Positions 1 through 9,408 of a DNA stretch of 64,000 nucleotides are shown here, in pieces. The stretch lies in contig NZ_LOEE01000027.1 in assembly GCF_001562415.1 (NCBI RefSeq), positions 1 to 64,000 on the forward strand. The letters run 5' to 3'. The first letter of the stretch is position 1. Every line of letters starts with the position of its first letter. Source of the stretch: Thermotalea metallivorans. Its GTDB lineage: Bacteria > Bacillota > Clostridia > Peptostreptococcales > Thermotaleaceae. Under the pieces are notes generated by a model. The model made no database searches, had not been told where the DNA came from, and worked only from the letters and a program-made list of their open reading frames with translations. The position numbers and the translations under genes are program-made.

Positions 1-127
1 GGGACTTTGCCTCCGGCTTCCTTCAGATTCCACCTCACGATGGACACCCTTGCCTTTGGCTAATGGTTCCCACTGCCAAGCCCATAGCGGACTTTCACCG
101 CCAAGTTACTGCCCATGCCGGGCGCAC
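1..127 (-). mobile_element. Group II intron, 5' end (partial)
   Basis: Read on the minus strand, the sequence begins GTGCGCCCGGCATGGGC at position 127. It continues with the conserved domain I signature of bacterial group II introns, including GTGAAAGTCC, GCCAAAGGCAAGGGTG and GAATCTGAAGGAAGCCGG. The GTGYG start and its placement a few bases after a terminator hairpin (136-161) fit class C introns, which prefer such sites. The rest of the ribozyme and any reverse transcriptase lie beyond the window edge, so mobility cannot be judged. Identification rests on recall of intron consensus sequence. Confidence 0.85.
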
Positions 128-130
128 GTT

Positions 131-170
131 AAAAAGGACAGTTTGGTATCTCAAACTGTCCTTTGTTTTG
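131..170 (-). terminator. Rho-independent terminator used as intron insertion site
   Basis: The arms GGACAGTTTG (136-145) and CAAACTGTCC (152-161) are perfectly complementary around a six-base loop. On the minus strand the hairpin is followed by TTTTT and then, three bases later, by the group II intron start. It probably ends transcription coming from the 425-667 gene or from an upstream unit. Confidence 0.8.
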
Positions 171-204
171 GTAAAAAAAGCAATGAGGCAAACAGGGGGC
201 CCTT

Positions 205-345
205 AAGATTTAGGCTTCGTCACTAATGGCTACTAGCTAATGGCTGATAGCTGGTGGCTAATAACTAACAGTTTATAGTTAACAGTTTATAGTTGTTAAC
301 GGCTAACTGTTAACTGGCAGCTGGTGACTGGAGAAAAACGGCACA
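205..345. repeat. Degenerate CTAATGGCTGATAGCT-type dispersed repeat
   Basis: This stretch opens with GATTTAGGCTTCGTCAC, runs through many imperfect copies of GGCTGATAGCTGG and TTATAGTTAACAG, and closes with GGCTAACTG...AACTGGCAGCT. The same order of elements recurs at 51415-51545, so it is a dispersed intergenic family and not simple low complexity. No gene is visible between the intron and the gene ending at 425. Confidence 0.6.
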
Positions 346-424
346 GGTCTGAGTAGGAAGCCAAATCTCCAGGGTTTGTCTGCAAACTCGCAGACAAAAG
401 AATATCAAAAGCAACGGGCAAGAA

Positions 425-667
425 TTACGCCTGCATGTGATTGACTTTTATCCCCTCTAAACCTTCCAGCTGCTCCATCATATGGCGTATTTTTTCCATG
501 TCTCCCCTTAGGTTTAAAGTGATTAAGCCGTGATTGACCTCTCCCGGATCATGAATTCCAAATCTACCAATAATCATATCTCCATGTTTTGTCAAGATTT
601 CCTGCACCTTTGGCGCAGCGTCTGCACGATGATCTACCCTGATGCTCATAACACTCAATGGATCCAT
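425..667 (-). CDS. TM1266-family iron-only hydrogenase system regulator
   Basis: This 80-residue protein matches the TM1266 family, small ACT/NikR-C-like ferredoxin-fold proteins usually found beside [FeFe]-hydrogenase maturation genes. Typical features are the N-terminal SIRVDHRADAAPKVQEIL strand-helix and the central GRFGIHDPG and HGLITLNLRGD segments. The start at 667 has GGAGGG eight bases upstream. It lacks a DNA-binding domain, so its mechanism is unclear. No hydrogenase genes lie next to it here, so the family name describes typical context and not a proven role. Confidence 0.85.
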   Translation of the reverse strand: MDPLSVMSIRVDHRADAAPKVQEILTKHGDMIIGRFGIHDPGEVNHGLITLNLRGDMEKIRHMMEQLEGLEGIKVNHMQA

Positions 668-713
668 AGCATTCCCTCCTTCTTTTTTCTTCTGCTATTT
701 TAGACAAGATTCC

Positions 714-1481
714 TTAAAGATATGCATGAAGCATTAAAAAAATCAAACTTCCAAAAATAGAAGCTAAAAAGTTTACCATATTATTTTTTAACCAATCCGC
801 CTTTTGGATGGCTCCATCATCTTCCTCATAGCCTTCTTCCTTTTCAAAGATTCCCAACAAAGAGTCAAAAAAACCGCCCCCTATGGCACTGATAAAGATC
901 AAGCCATATCGCCACAGGCTTATATTGGGGATAAGCTTCAGAAGGCTCAGTATGTAGATCATCAGCAAATATCCTACCAATCCTCCGACGCCCCCAAGGG
1001 TACCCCATAAGGTAATACCCCCGGAAATCCCTTGGGGAACCTCTCTGAATCTATCAAGGGAATAGGTTTTGCTCGGGAAGAGGGTGCCTATTTCTGAACA
1101 CCAGGTATCAAACAAATTGACGGCAATCGCAGTAAGATACAAATGGTAAAACAAGATATTTTCTGTAAAATAATACATGAGGGCAAAGACAGCAGCAACA
1201 GCGCCGTTGGCAAACAACTGCTTCCAATCCCTGGCCGATCGTTCCCGGGCTTTCCCTTTAATTTTTCTTTTATGAGCCGTTTGAATTCTGGTGAGTATAC
1301 TTCCTGTAACCAAAAAATATCCCAGAGGAAAAATCCAAAAAAAACCATTGACACCAGAAGCCGTACCTATAAACCACAGGGCAAAAATAGCATCTCCAGT
1401 AATCCAGTCCATGCGGTAGGTGAAAAAACCAATGGTCATCATCAAGAAAGAAATTAAGCATAGATGATATAGATTTGACAT
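714..1481 (-). CDS. DUF92 family membrane protein
   Basis: A 255-residue polytopic membrane protein of the DUF92 / TIGR00297 family, related to eukaryotic TMEM19. It shows about six hydrophobic segments and the family signatures NLFDTWCSEIG (near residue 125) and GISGGITLWGTLGG. In some plants and cyanobacteria relatives are linked to phytyl-phosphate kinase activity, but in Clostridia the role is unknown. The start has GAGGAGG seven bases upstream. The gene may be co-transcribed with the TM1266-like gene 46 bases downstream. Confidence 0.8.
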   Translation of the reverse strand: MSNLYHLCLISFLMMTIGFFTYRMDWITGDAIFALWFIGTASGVNGFFWIFPLGYFLVTGSILTRIQTAHKRKIKGKARERSARDWKQLFANGAVAAVFALMYYFTENILFYHLYLTAIAVNLFDTWCSEIGTLFPSKTYSLDRFREVPQGISGGITLWGTLGGVGGLVGYLLMIYILSLLKLIPNISLWRYGLIFISAIGGGFFDSLLGIFEKEEGYEEDDGAIQKADWLKNNMVNFLASIFGSLIFLMLHAYL

Positions 1482-1691
1482 AACGGCCTCCTCATGAGAA
1501 AATACTATATAAGCCCTATGGATTAAGCCCTTAGCGATTCATTCCTATGGCTATTCCCTGTTGATCCTGGCCAAAATAGAATTACATAAATAATATTATA
1601 ACTTTCTGGAATCCATGAAGCGTTAACGTTGCATGACCATATTCAAGTGAAACTTTCACTTTAACTTATTCTTTCAAAGGCAGGTGAATCT

Positions 1692-2318
1692 ATGGAACTT
1701 CATGCCATCAAAACCATCGTCCAAAGCAGAACGGCCAAACCTGAGGGAAAGTATAACCGTTTTTCCGTCCTGGTGCCCATTCTTCAAGTTCAAGGTGAAC
1801 TTCACCTTTTATTTGAAATCCGTTCTGAAAAATTAAAGAATCAACCGGGTGAAATCTGTTTCCCGGGAGGAAGAATAGAAAAAAACGAATCTCCGGAACA
1901 ATGTGCTGTCCGGGAGACCTCCGAAGAATTAAATCTCCCTACGGAGAAAATTCAAATCTTTGGCCCACTGGATTATATCGTGACACCCTTTAACGCAATC
2001 CTATATCCGTTTCTGGGTTTTTTGCCCGGGATCCGAGTAGAGCAAATCCATTTCAATCGAGATGAAGTAGGCGATGTCTTCACCGTACCGATGAAATTTT
2101 TTCTGACCAACAATCCCGAGGAGCATTTTATCAATATCAAGGCTGCCCTCCATGATGACTTTCCCTTCCACATGATCCAAAATGGAAGGAATTACAAATG
2201 GAAAGTAGGAAAATATCCAGAGCTGTTTTATCAATACAACGGCCACATTATATGGGGGATGACAGCCCGAATCGTCAAAAATTTTATCAATATCATCAAG
2301 GGAGAAGAGGACCTGTAA
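1692..2318 (+). CDS. NUDIX hydrolase, probable CoA pyrophosphatase
   Basis: The 208-residue protein contains a complete Nudix box (G-x5-E-x7-RE-x2-EE) starting near residue 61 (GGRIEKNESPEQ). The preceding KNQPGEICFPGG fits the NudL/YeaB group that splits CoA and acyl-CoA into 4'-phosphopantetheine and 3',5'-ADP. It is cytosolic and Mg/Mn dependent in characterised members. The start has GGCAGGTG upstream. It is transcribed alone, with a hairpin terminator at 2409-2435. Substrate assignment is from family resemblance only. Confidence 0.8.
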   Translation: MELHAIKTIVQSRTAKPEGKYNRFSVLVPILQVQGELHLLFEIRSEKLKNQPGEICFPGGRIEKNESPEQCAVRETSEELNLPTEKIQIFGPLDYIVTPFNAILYPFLGFLPGIRVEQIHFNRDEVGDVFTVPMKFFLTNNPEEHFINIKAALHDDFPFHMIQNGRNYKWKVGKYPELFYQYNGHIIWGMTARIVKNFINIIKGEEDL

Positions 2319-2408
2319 AAAATTATACACTCAACAACCTATATCTTCAACATATGTTATGAATTTCCTTCCTACAGAATACAGCCAAAATTCCCTTCAA
2401 AAATAGCA

Positions 2409-2449
2409 AGCTCTGGATGTCAAGCTTCCAGAGCTGATTTTGTTTCCTT
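2409..2449 (+). terminator. Terminator after NUDIX gene
   Basis: Arms AGCTCTGGA (2409-2417) and TCCAGAGCT (2427-2435) form a perfect 9-bp stem, followed by the T-rich GATTTTGTTTCCTTTG. It lies 91 bases after the NUDIX stop codon. Confidence 0.75.
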
Positions 2450-2499
2450 TGTTTAAATGGAAAATCTATGGATGGGGAGAGTCTGAATTAGGCAGGGTT

Positions 2500-2835
2500 T
2501 TATCTTATTCTTTTTAACATCGCCTTGACCACTTCATCAAAGGGCATCGTGCCGATCTGGGCCATAATCTTATCTAATTCGCTTTTTTCCTCCTTTTTCA
2601 ACGATCCCCTAAGGACAATACTCACCAGCTGGTCTGCATCCACCAAAACAGAAAAGACATTCAGCGCACCGCTCAACAATCCTACAATCACAAGGGCTTG
2701 GGCAGGTGTTAAATTAAACTTTCCATTTTGACCACAAGTACGCCGCTGTATTTTATTATGTCCCTTGCTGTCCTGCTTGCCTAATTCAGCCATTGCTTCC
2801 TTCATCAGTGCATCTAGCTGCTCGGGTGAAAACAC
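2500..2835 (-). CDS. Hypothetical protein with one hydrophobic helix
   Basis: A 111-residue protein I do not recognise. Translation starts at a GTG (2835) preceded by GAGGGGGAG at good distance. Residues 1-40 are polar and charged. Residues 43-70 (LTPAQALVIVGLLSGALNVF) form a likely amphipathic or membrane helix. The C-terminus is again charged, ending KAMLKRIR. It sits between the NUDIX gene and the yhaN-yhaO pair with no clear partner. The good ribosome binding site argues for a real gene. Confidence 0.6.
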   Translation of the reverse strand: MFSPEQLDALMKEAMAELGKQDSKGHNKIQRRTCGQNGKFNLTPAQALVIVGLLSGALNVFSVLVDADQLVSIVLRGSLKKEEKSELDKIMAQIGTMPFDEVVKAMLKRIR

Positions 2836-3087
2836 AATAACTCCCCCTCGACTGTATTTCTAGTTCCTAACCCGGTATGATAATGGGCGCTTCCTGCCCT
2901 GGTTTTCCCCGTCCCGTTCCAAAAATAAAAACAAGACCCAACAAAATAATCCATACGAGATCAACCTTCAAATCCTCATTTCTGGACAATATACTCCCTC
3001 CCTTTAATAGTATTATATTAAGATTCCAATCACCTGTGACTAATTTGCAGAATCCTATGTATTTTCTTCATTTGATTCGTCCTCTCG

Positions 3088-5859
3088 TTATAAATCAATA
3101 TAATGTATCTTTTCAAATTTTCTCAGTATCTCCAGTTCCCTTTTTTGACAGGTAAATAAGATCACTTGACGGTTCTTTCCATATTCATAAAGATAATGCA
3201 AAACCGCCTCCAGTCGACGGTCATCATATTGAACAAAGGCGTCATCCATGATCATGGGCACGGCAGCTTTCTGGCCAAAAATCAAATCGGCAATTCCCAT
3301 TCGCATGGCAAAATAGATTTGGTCCCAAGTACCATTGCTAAAGTAATCCATATCTTTCACTTTGTCTTCCACAGGATCTATAATTTTCACACCGTAGTTT
3401 TCTGAGATTTTCAAATCCTCATATTTTCCATTGGTAATCCTGCTTAGGATAGTCCCCACCTTTCTATTCAGTCTAGGTCCAAAACTTCTCTGAAGTTCTC
3501 GAAAAGAATTTTCCATCTCTTCCATGGTGCAGTCTATGGCAGCTGCCATTTCCTCATAGTATGCCATCCGTTCCTCTAAAATCCTCATCTCTTCCTCGAT
3601 CTCTGCCATACCTCTGCTGTGGGCAAAACGATTCTGTATTAGATTCTCTATATCCTGGATCTGTTTTTCTAAAGCAATCCATCTTTCCTGCTTTCCCTTC
3701 AGCGCCTCTTCCAGTCTTTCTTCCTTTTCCAGTTCCTCTGCACTGTCCATCTCTGCTATTTCTTCTATTTCTTCCATTTCTTTTCTAATGTCCTCCAAAG
3801 TCCGCCCTTTCAGCAGTACCTTGCAGGCTTCTTCCAAGGAAGCCCTTTGCTTGTCCAATTCATTTTTATCTTTTAATATTTTGGAAAGCCCCTCAATGCA
3901 GTTTTCCACTTTCTCCTCCCTTATCTCTTGAAGATCCAATCTATGTCCCAAATCTTTTTCAATCTCTACAATTTGATCCTGCATCTGTTTTATTCTAGTC
4001 CCCAAATCTTTCAGTTCCCTTTCTGCCGCTTCTTTCTCTGAAAGCATGCTTCTATATTTTCTCAGATTATTACGAAATTCTTCTAAGCTACTGCAACGGC
4101 ATTGCCTATAAATGTTCCGGACATACCCTTCCCGTTGTTCCAAAGTTCTTTCTAAATTCCGGATCTGCTCTTCATTGATATTTTTTCTTCTATCTTCCAT
4201 ACGTACCTTTAGTTCTTCTATTCGATTTCTTTTTTCTCCATACTTCATCATGCCTGCACGAAATTCTTGAAATCCCTCGACTCCAAAGCGGGAATAAATC
4301 TCATTGAGATCTTTTTGGATGGCCTCTATTTCCTTCATGATCAGAGTCTCATCCCCAATCACTGCAATTTCCCGCTCTACATCCTTAAGGCCTTCAGCAA
4401 TTTTTCTCCTATGGATCCATCCATAGCTACACAGCAACAAACCAAAACCGCTTAAGGCATAAAAATAGGCATGAAAAACAAAGGCTCCTATAAGTCCTCC
4501 TACCGTCACCAATAGGGCAGAAATCATTATGGCCGAAGCAGTTCTCATTTGATTCCGAAGCAAATCCCTCTTCAGTTGAAAATTTTCCCTCCGAGTTTCC
4601 CCGTGGATCTTATGCTTGAGTTCCTTGAGCTGCTCTTCTTTATCATAAACTTCCATTTCCATAGATGGTCGAACTTCCTCAAATTTTTGAAGTGCTCCGA
4701 GGCTGTTTTGCTCATCCCTCCACTGGGCCTCCAATTGAGCAAGTTCCTGTTTCTGCTGTTGCCATGCCTGCAGTTTTTCTTCTATCTGCTGACACTCTTG
4801 GCATACAGCAGCAAGCCTGGCTTCTGCATCTTCCTCCAAGTCCTCATATCCTTCAAAAGACTGCAACACATCCTTCTTTCCTTCATATCGGACTTTCGCA
4901 GTTTCAAGCATCCCATAGAGCTCTGATAACTGCTGCCTTAACTCCTTCCACTGTCTGGCCTTACTCTTTAGGTCGAGGATCAGACCTTCATCTGCTATGG
5001 TATCCCCTTGGGCCAACTGTTTATTTTTTTCCTCAATTTCCTCGGATAAGGCATTGATCCTATCTATATAGCTGCAAAGGGCCAAATATTCCTTCTTCCG
5101 CTGAAGCTGACGGATTTGTTTTCTCTTTTTTTCCAACGCTACAATTTCTGCCTTTGTTGTCCGTCTTTCCTCCAACAACTTGTTGAGCTTTATCCGGTCT
5201 TCTATATTTTCCTCATGGAGGCGATTGACCTTACTCAATTCTTCTTTCAGACTGTCATAGCATCTCTTTAGTTCATCAAGTTTCCCCGTCTTGCGCTGGC
5301 CCGTCAAATCCTTTTTGACCTGCTGCAGCACACCCATGGCTTTATAATAAGAGGTGTCTTCATCGCCTGTCTGTTGCAAATTGGCAAGTCGCTTCATGAT
5401 CTCGTCCTCTTTGTCTCGTTCCACCCGACAATGGAGTTGCTTAATAAATATAGTTTTTTCAAAGGCTTCTTCCCCAATGCCGAAAAAAGACAAACCGGGC
5501 TGGCTTGCATCAATATGGCTTGCCTCTTCCCCGGAAATGAGATCCAAAACAATGGCGTCATCCATTTTCCTCTTTTCTCCAAAACGCCGTTTGATGAAAT
5601 ATTCCCTTTGATGATCATCCTGAAAATACAGTTCCCCTTCTGCGTCCTCACCGGTCCAAGGCAAAAAGCGCTTCCGCTCATTTTCTCGCAAATTCTTCTT
5701 AGAGGAATTCATTCCATAAAACATGGCTTTGATAAAGGATTGGAGCGTCGTCTTGCCTGCTTCATTCTCCCCGTAAATGACATTGAGGCCCCCATGGAAA
5801 TGGATTTTCAGGTCCTTCAATTTGCCGAAACGTCCTATCTTTAAACCTTTTATCATCAT
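3088..5859 (-). CDS. yhaN: YhaN-like SMC/Rad50-type AAA ATPase
   Basis: From the ATG at 5859 this is a 923-residue ATPase. A Walker A motif GENEAGKTT lies at residues 31-38. Two very long coiled coils flank a hydrophobic hairpin near the middle (SAIMISALLVTVGGLIGAFV). A C-terminal half-site carries Walker B PMIMDDAFVQYDDRR. The central membrane-like segment is typical of YhaN and absent from SbcC. The start overlaps the stop of the upstream nuclease gene as ATGA, implying translational coupling. With that partner it should form an SbcCD-like DNA-end processing complex. The overall assignment is firm; the B. subtilis name is by similarity. Confidence 0.85.
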   Translation of the reverse strand: MMIKGLKIGRFGKLKDLKIHFHGGLNVIYGENEAGKTTLQSFIKAMFYGMNSSKKNLRENERKRFLPWTGEDAEGELYFQDDHQREYFIKRRFGEKRKMDDAIVLDLISGEEASHIDASQPGLSFFGIGEEAFEKTIFIKQLHCRVERDKEDEIMKRLANLQQTGDEDTSYYKAMGVLQQVKKDLTGQRKTGKLDELKRCYDSLKEELSKVNRLHEENIEDRIKLNKLLEERRTTKAEIVALEKKRKQIRQLQRKKEYLALCSYIDRINALSEEIEEKNKQLAQGDTIADEGLILDLKSKARQWKELRQQLSELYGMLETAKVRYEGKKDVLQSFEGYEDLEEDAEARLAAVCQECQQIEEKLQAWQQQKQELAQLEAQWRDEQNSLGALQKFEEVRPSMEMEVYDKEEQLKELKHKIHGETRRENFQLKRDLLRNQMRTASAIMISALLVTVGGLIGAFVFHAYFYALSGFGLLLCSYGWIHRRKIAEGLKDVEREIAVIGDETLIMKEIEAIQKDLNEIYSRFGVEGFQEFRAGMMKYGEKRNRIEELKVRMEDRRKNINEEQIRNLERTLEQREGYVRNIYRQCRCSSLEEFRNNLRKYRSMLSEKEAAERELKDLGTRIKQMQDQIVEIEKDLGHRLDLQEIREEKVENCIEGLSKILKDKNELDKQRASLEEACKVLLKGRTLEDIRKEMEEIEEIAEMDSAEELEKEERLEEALKGKQERWIALEKQIQDIENLIQNRFAHSRGMAEIEEEMRILEERMAYYEEMAAAIDCTMEEMENSFRELQRSFGPRLNRKVGTILSRITNGKYEDLKISENYGVKIIDPVEDKVKDMDYFSNGTWDQIYFAMRMGIADLIFGQKAAVPMIMDDAFVQYDDRRLEAVLHYLYEYGKNRQVILFTCQKRELEILRKFEKIHYIDL

Positions 5860-6986
5860 TCCACACGCACCTCCCCAGTCCCCAGCGCCTTCATTCCCAA
5901 TTTTAAAGCACAAATTAGCCGCTTTCTCTCTTCTTCATTTGATGCCCTATCTATCTTCTCCTTCATGTTTCGTACGAAAATACCCTTGAGGGAGAATTCA
6001 CGGGCCAGACTTTCATAATCTACAGCAAAGGTAGTTTCATCCACAAGCTTGATATAATAGAAATCTCCGTGGAGTTTGTCCTGCAATACCTCCCGATGAA
6101 TGGAAAAACCCTCCCCTATCTCCCCTGTCAAAATAATTTTGTACAGATTCCGTTCCCTTTCCGGGTCGGTAATTTGTTCCCTGATTCTCTCCACAATCTC
6201 CTCGTAGGTTCCTACACCTTCCACATCGACCTTTGCCACCATATATTTTCTCTTGCAGATTTCTCGAAAACTTAACTCACATCTGCCTTTTTCTACAGTA
6301 CCAACAACAACTCCCTTGCTGCCCAATTCGTCAAAGGCCCTTCCCTCAGGATTTCCGCAGTAGCTCCAACTGGTGGCTCCCAGTTTGGTCACACCCGAAA
6401 AGCTATGCCGGTGGCCCAAAGCCAAATAATCCAACCCGCTGCTCTCTATGGTGCCTCGCGCAATGGGATTATAATCACTTCCCTGACCTTCTGATACCAT
6501 ATCTCCATGGAGGACCATAATATTTACCAGTTCTTTATTCTCCACGTGAAATCCCTCGATCAAAGACTTTCTTTCATATTTTTTTGAAAAGCCTATGCCA
6601 TATACGCAGGTATTGTATTCGGGAATCCAAATACCCTTTAAATTTGTATCAAAAATGTGCACATTGGATGGCCAACGAATCAGCCTGTAATAGGATTTAT
6701 ATGTATAGGGATCATGATTGCCGGGAGAAATAAACACCCTGATATGGGGTATTTCTTCAAATTTTCTTATAAGGTAGTCCAAGGTAGTTTTCATCACCCG
6801 GTCATTATCAAAAAAATCTCCGCTGATCAAGAGAAGGTTTACCTTTTCATCCTTGGCTGTTTGGATCACCCTGCCAAAAGTTTCTCGCAAATCTTCCTTT
6901 CTCTGTTCCGCTATGGAACCTGAAAGTTCTTTAAAAGGCGTATCAAAATGGAAATCCCCGCAATGGAGGATTTTTACCTTCTTCAT
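5856..6986 (-). CDS. yhaO: YhaO-like metallophosphoesterase, SbcD-type nuclease
   Basis: A 376-residue calcineurin-like phosphoesterase. Metal-binding motifs appear in order: HCGDFHFD (near residue 8), ISGDFFDND, SPGNHDPY, LHGDM and LGHRHSF. They match the Mre11/SbcD/YhaO exonucleases. I chose the ATG at 6986 because GAGGAGGTG lies eight bases upstream; longer in-frame starts have no such site. Its stop overlaps the yhaN start by four bases. Together they probably process DNA ends or hairpins in the cytosol. Confidence 0.87.
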   Translation of the reverse strand: MKKVKILHCGDFHFDTPFKELSGSIAEQRKEDLRETFGRVIQTAKDEKVNLLLISGDFFDNDRVMKTTLDYLIRKFEEIPHIRVFISPGNHDPYTYKSYYRLIRWPSNVHIFDTNLKGIWIPEYNTCVYGIGFSKKYERKSLIEGFHVENKELVNIMVLHGDMVSEGQGSDYNPIARGTIESSGLDYLALGHRHSFSGVTKLGATSWSYCGNPEGRAFDELGSKGVVVGTVEKGRCELSFREICKRKYMVAKVDVEGVGTYEEIVERIREQITDPERERNLYKIILTGEIGEGFSIHREVLQDKLHGDFYYIKLVDETTFAVDYESLAREFSLKGIFVRNMKEKIDRASNEEERKRLICALKLGMKALGTGEVRVE

Positions 6987-7275
6987 TATTCTCGCACCTC
7001 CTCTATTCATCGATAATTCCATTCTATCACAGAAAAATACAAGATTAAATTTGCAGATAGTTTTCTTGTTATGCTGTCAATTCAGTTGTATACTATCTTT
7101 ATACCATATTTCTTATAAAACACAAATCAAATTGTATCTGAAAGAAAAATAAATTGTATTTCAAATTTATAGAAAAATGAGGGTGGTTATGTTATGATAT
7201 TATTTAGAGAGTCTAAATTTATGACTTTCTTAGTAGTATTCATTTATCATTTTATTTTATGAAGGAACGTTGCCT

Positions 7276-8673
7276 ATGTACAAGATCATGGATAAAAAAG
7301 AAAAATTGTATACTGCCTTTTTTTCGAATGCTATCCGTAAAGACGTACTCCATATTGCCTGGCCTGTCTTGGCGGAGCTTTTATTAGGCTCCTTATTTGG
7401 AATGATCGATATGATGATGCTTGGCAGAATCAGTGATCCCGCGGTGGCCGCCGCTTCTGTGGCAGCCGTTGGAGTTGCCAATCAACCGGTCTTTATCGGT
7501 CTATCCCTCATTCAGGCTTTGAATGTGGGAGGAACAGCTATGGTTTCGCGATACATAGGTGCAAAGCAACACGAAAAAGTGGAAGATACGGTGAAGCATA
7601 TTATCCTTTTGAACCAATTTCTACTGGCCCTTCCCCTTTCTTTATTGGCGATTCTTTTTACAGATCAGATTATGACATTTGTAGGAGCTCAAGCTGATAC
7701 CCTGGCGGTAGGCAGAGCTTATTTCAGAATTATCATGATCGGATTTATCTTCCAGGCTTTTAACTTTGCCCTATCTGCAGCCCTCAGGGGAGCAGGAGAT
7801 ACAAAACTTCCCATGAAAGTGAATTTAAGAGTCAATTTCCTCAATGTAATCGGCAATGCCCTGCTCATTTACGGGTTATTGGGATTCCCTAAACTGGGTG
7901 TTACGGGTGCTGCTATTTCAACGGCATTTTCCCATATATTGGCCAGTTTTATCCTGCTCACATATATTTTCAACGGAAAAAGCATCATTCGCATCCGCCT
8001 GAAAAAATCCTTCCGTTTTCGCAAAGATATTATATACAACCTTATCAAAATTGGCGTACCGGCTTCTTTGGAGCAAATGGCTTTAAGATTGGGTATTTTC
8101 CTTTTTGTAAAGATTGTAGCTACCTTAGGAACCGTTACTTTTGCTGCCCACCAAATATGCCTCAGCATCTTGGGCTTATCTTTTCAGCCCGGCCAGGCCT
8201 TCGGAATTGCAGCATCTTCCCTGGTAGGCAGAAATTTAGGGGCTCAAAACCCTGAGAAAGCCCAAGAATATGCTCGAGAAACTCGAAAGATAGGTTCCAT
8301 CATTTCATCTTTTATGGCGTTCATCTTTTTTGTATTTGGACCGCAACTGGTAGGTTTATATACAGAAAATCCTAAAATCATAAGGGACGCCTCTGTGGCA
8401 CTGAAAATTATCGCCCTAGTTCAACCCTTTCAATCTTCCCAATTCATTCTAGCCGGCGGCCTTAGGGGAGCAGGAGATACGGTATTTCCTTTATTCTCCA
8501 CTTTCTTGGGCGTTTTAGGTGTTCGGGTAATTCTATCCTATATATTGGTCAGCATATTAGGCTACGGGTTGGCAGGAGCCTGGATGGCTGTCTTGACAGA
8601 TCAGTTTGTACGCTGGGTCTTGGTATATTTCCGGTTTCAATCGGGAAAATGGAAATATATTACCATTCGCTGA
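7276..8673 (+). CDS. MATE family multidrug efflux transporter
   Basis: A 465-residue membrane protein with about twelve transmembrane helices and the two-fold internal repeat of MATE exporters, visible as repeated LRGAGDTKLP and LRGAGDTVFP motifs in the two halves. It should export cationic drugs or metabolites using an Na+ or H+ gradient. The ATG at 7276 has GAAGGAA upstream, while a TTG at 7270 is too close to that site. The gene is divergent from yhaO. Its substrate cannot be read from the sequence. Confidence 0.9.
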   Translation: MYKIMDKKEKLYTAFFSNAIRKDVLHIAWPVLAELLLGSLFGMIDMMMLGRISDPAVAAASVAAVGVANQPVFIGLSLIQALNVGGTAMVSRYIGAKQHEKVEDTVKHIILLNQFLLALPLSLLAILFTDQIMTFVGAQADTLAVGRAYFRIIMIGFIFQAFNFALSAALRGAGDTKLPMKVNLRVNFLNVIGNALLIYGLLGFPKLGVTGAAISTAFSHILASFILLTYIFNGKSIIRIRLKKSFRFRKDIIYNLIKIGVPASLEQMALRLGIFLFVKIVATLGTVTFAAHQICLSILGLSFQPGQAFGIAASSLVGRNLGAQNPEKAQEYARETRKIGSIISSFMAFIFFVFGPQLVGLYTENPKIIRDASVALKIIALVQPFQSSQFILAGGLRGAGDTVFPLFSTFLGVLGVRVILSYILVSILGYGLAGAWMAVLTDQFVRWVLVYFRFQSGKWKYITIR

Positions 8674-8855
8674 TACAATTTCTACTTTTTTCGTCCATGG
8701 CTTATAGGCCTTTTTTGGGAATATCTTACCATTTTCTTGTTCAAGCCTTATCCCTTGTTGAAAAAATCTGGTGGTCATATACAATAGTATTGAAAGCCCA
8801 TTTTCTCCTTTGCCGCAATGAAAAAATCTGATTTTTTAAGGATGGTTGTTGGAAA

Positions 8856-9068
8856 ATGGATAAAGCGAATCTACTGAAAATGATGTATGCACACGAACAA
8901 GTGGGAAATCAAAGTAGTGAACCGTATCCTTCTTTGGAAGATATGATCAAAGGCGATAAAAAACTAAAAAAACTGGTTTCCCAATTGCTGGATGAACAAC
9001 TGGTTCAATATCAAAATTCAAAACTTGTACTTACCAACATGGGAAAGTATCTGGCAAAGATTTTATAA
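8856..9068 (+). CDS. Small hypothetical protein, helix-turn-helix-like
   Basis: A 70-residue soluble protein with AAGGATGG upstream of the ATG. The pattern of short helices followed by a beta-like tail (LLDEQLVQYQNSKLVLTNMGKYL) resembles the recognition half of a small winged helix, but I cannot place it in a family. It follows the MATE gene after 180 bases, and a long hairpin begins 22 bases after its stop. Confidence 0.55.
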   Translation: MDKANLLKMMYAHEQVGNQSSEPYPSLEDMIKGDKKLKKLVSQLLDEQLVQYQNSKLVLTNMGKYLAKIL

Positions 9069-9090
9069 AAAATAAGAGGAAATAAAATTA

Positions 9091-9128
9091 GACAAGGTTT
9101 TCTATATCATTTCTTAGAAAACCTTGTC
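9091..9128. terminator. Long perfect hairpin, possible bidirectional terminator
   Basis: Fourteen-base arms GACAAGGTTTTCTA (9091-9104) and TAGAAAACCTTGTC (9115-9128) pair perfectly. A T-rich tail (TAATTTTATTTCC) follows only when the hairpin is read on the minus strand. On the plus strand it ends GCCTG, so termination of the 8856-9068 gene may be weak. Confidence 0.55.
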
Positions 9129-9408
9129 GCCTGTTATAAGAATGGGGGGTAAATATTCTATATTCAATTTTGGGTATTCCCTTTTTCCTACTCTCTATAA
9201 GCGATTCCTCCAAACCAAGATCCAATTTACTTCCACACATAAGAAGGGGTTTCAAGCTCAAATAATTCATTGGAAATTCCATTTTCTTTTACAGATACGC
9301 ATCTGTAATCATCACCATTCTTATAACAATCTATATCAACCTCCCAAAGAGGGGTGCTGATCCCTTTGTTGTGAACATATATACCAAAATCTCAGCCTTT
9401 TAAACATT
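9129..9408. other. Gap with no recognised gene
   Basis: About 280 bases between the hairpin and the next gene hold no open frame with a credible ribosome binding site. The only structure seen is a short palindrome ACAGATACGCATCTGT near 9292-9307. Confidence 0.4.

Noticed and set aside
4549-5057. Plus-strand frames of 125-130 codons across the yhaN gene
   Set aside because: They are antisense shadows of a clear coiled-coil coding sequence and lack start signals.
3088-6986. yhaN-yhaO pair as a new anti-phage nuclease-ATPase system
   Set aside because: Motifs and the central membrane-like hairpin match the housekeeping YhaN/YhaO pair widespread in Firmicutes.
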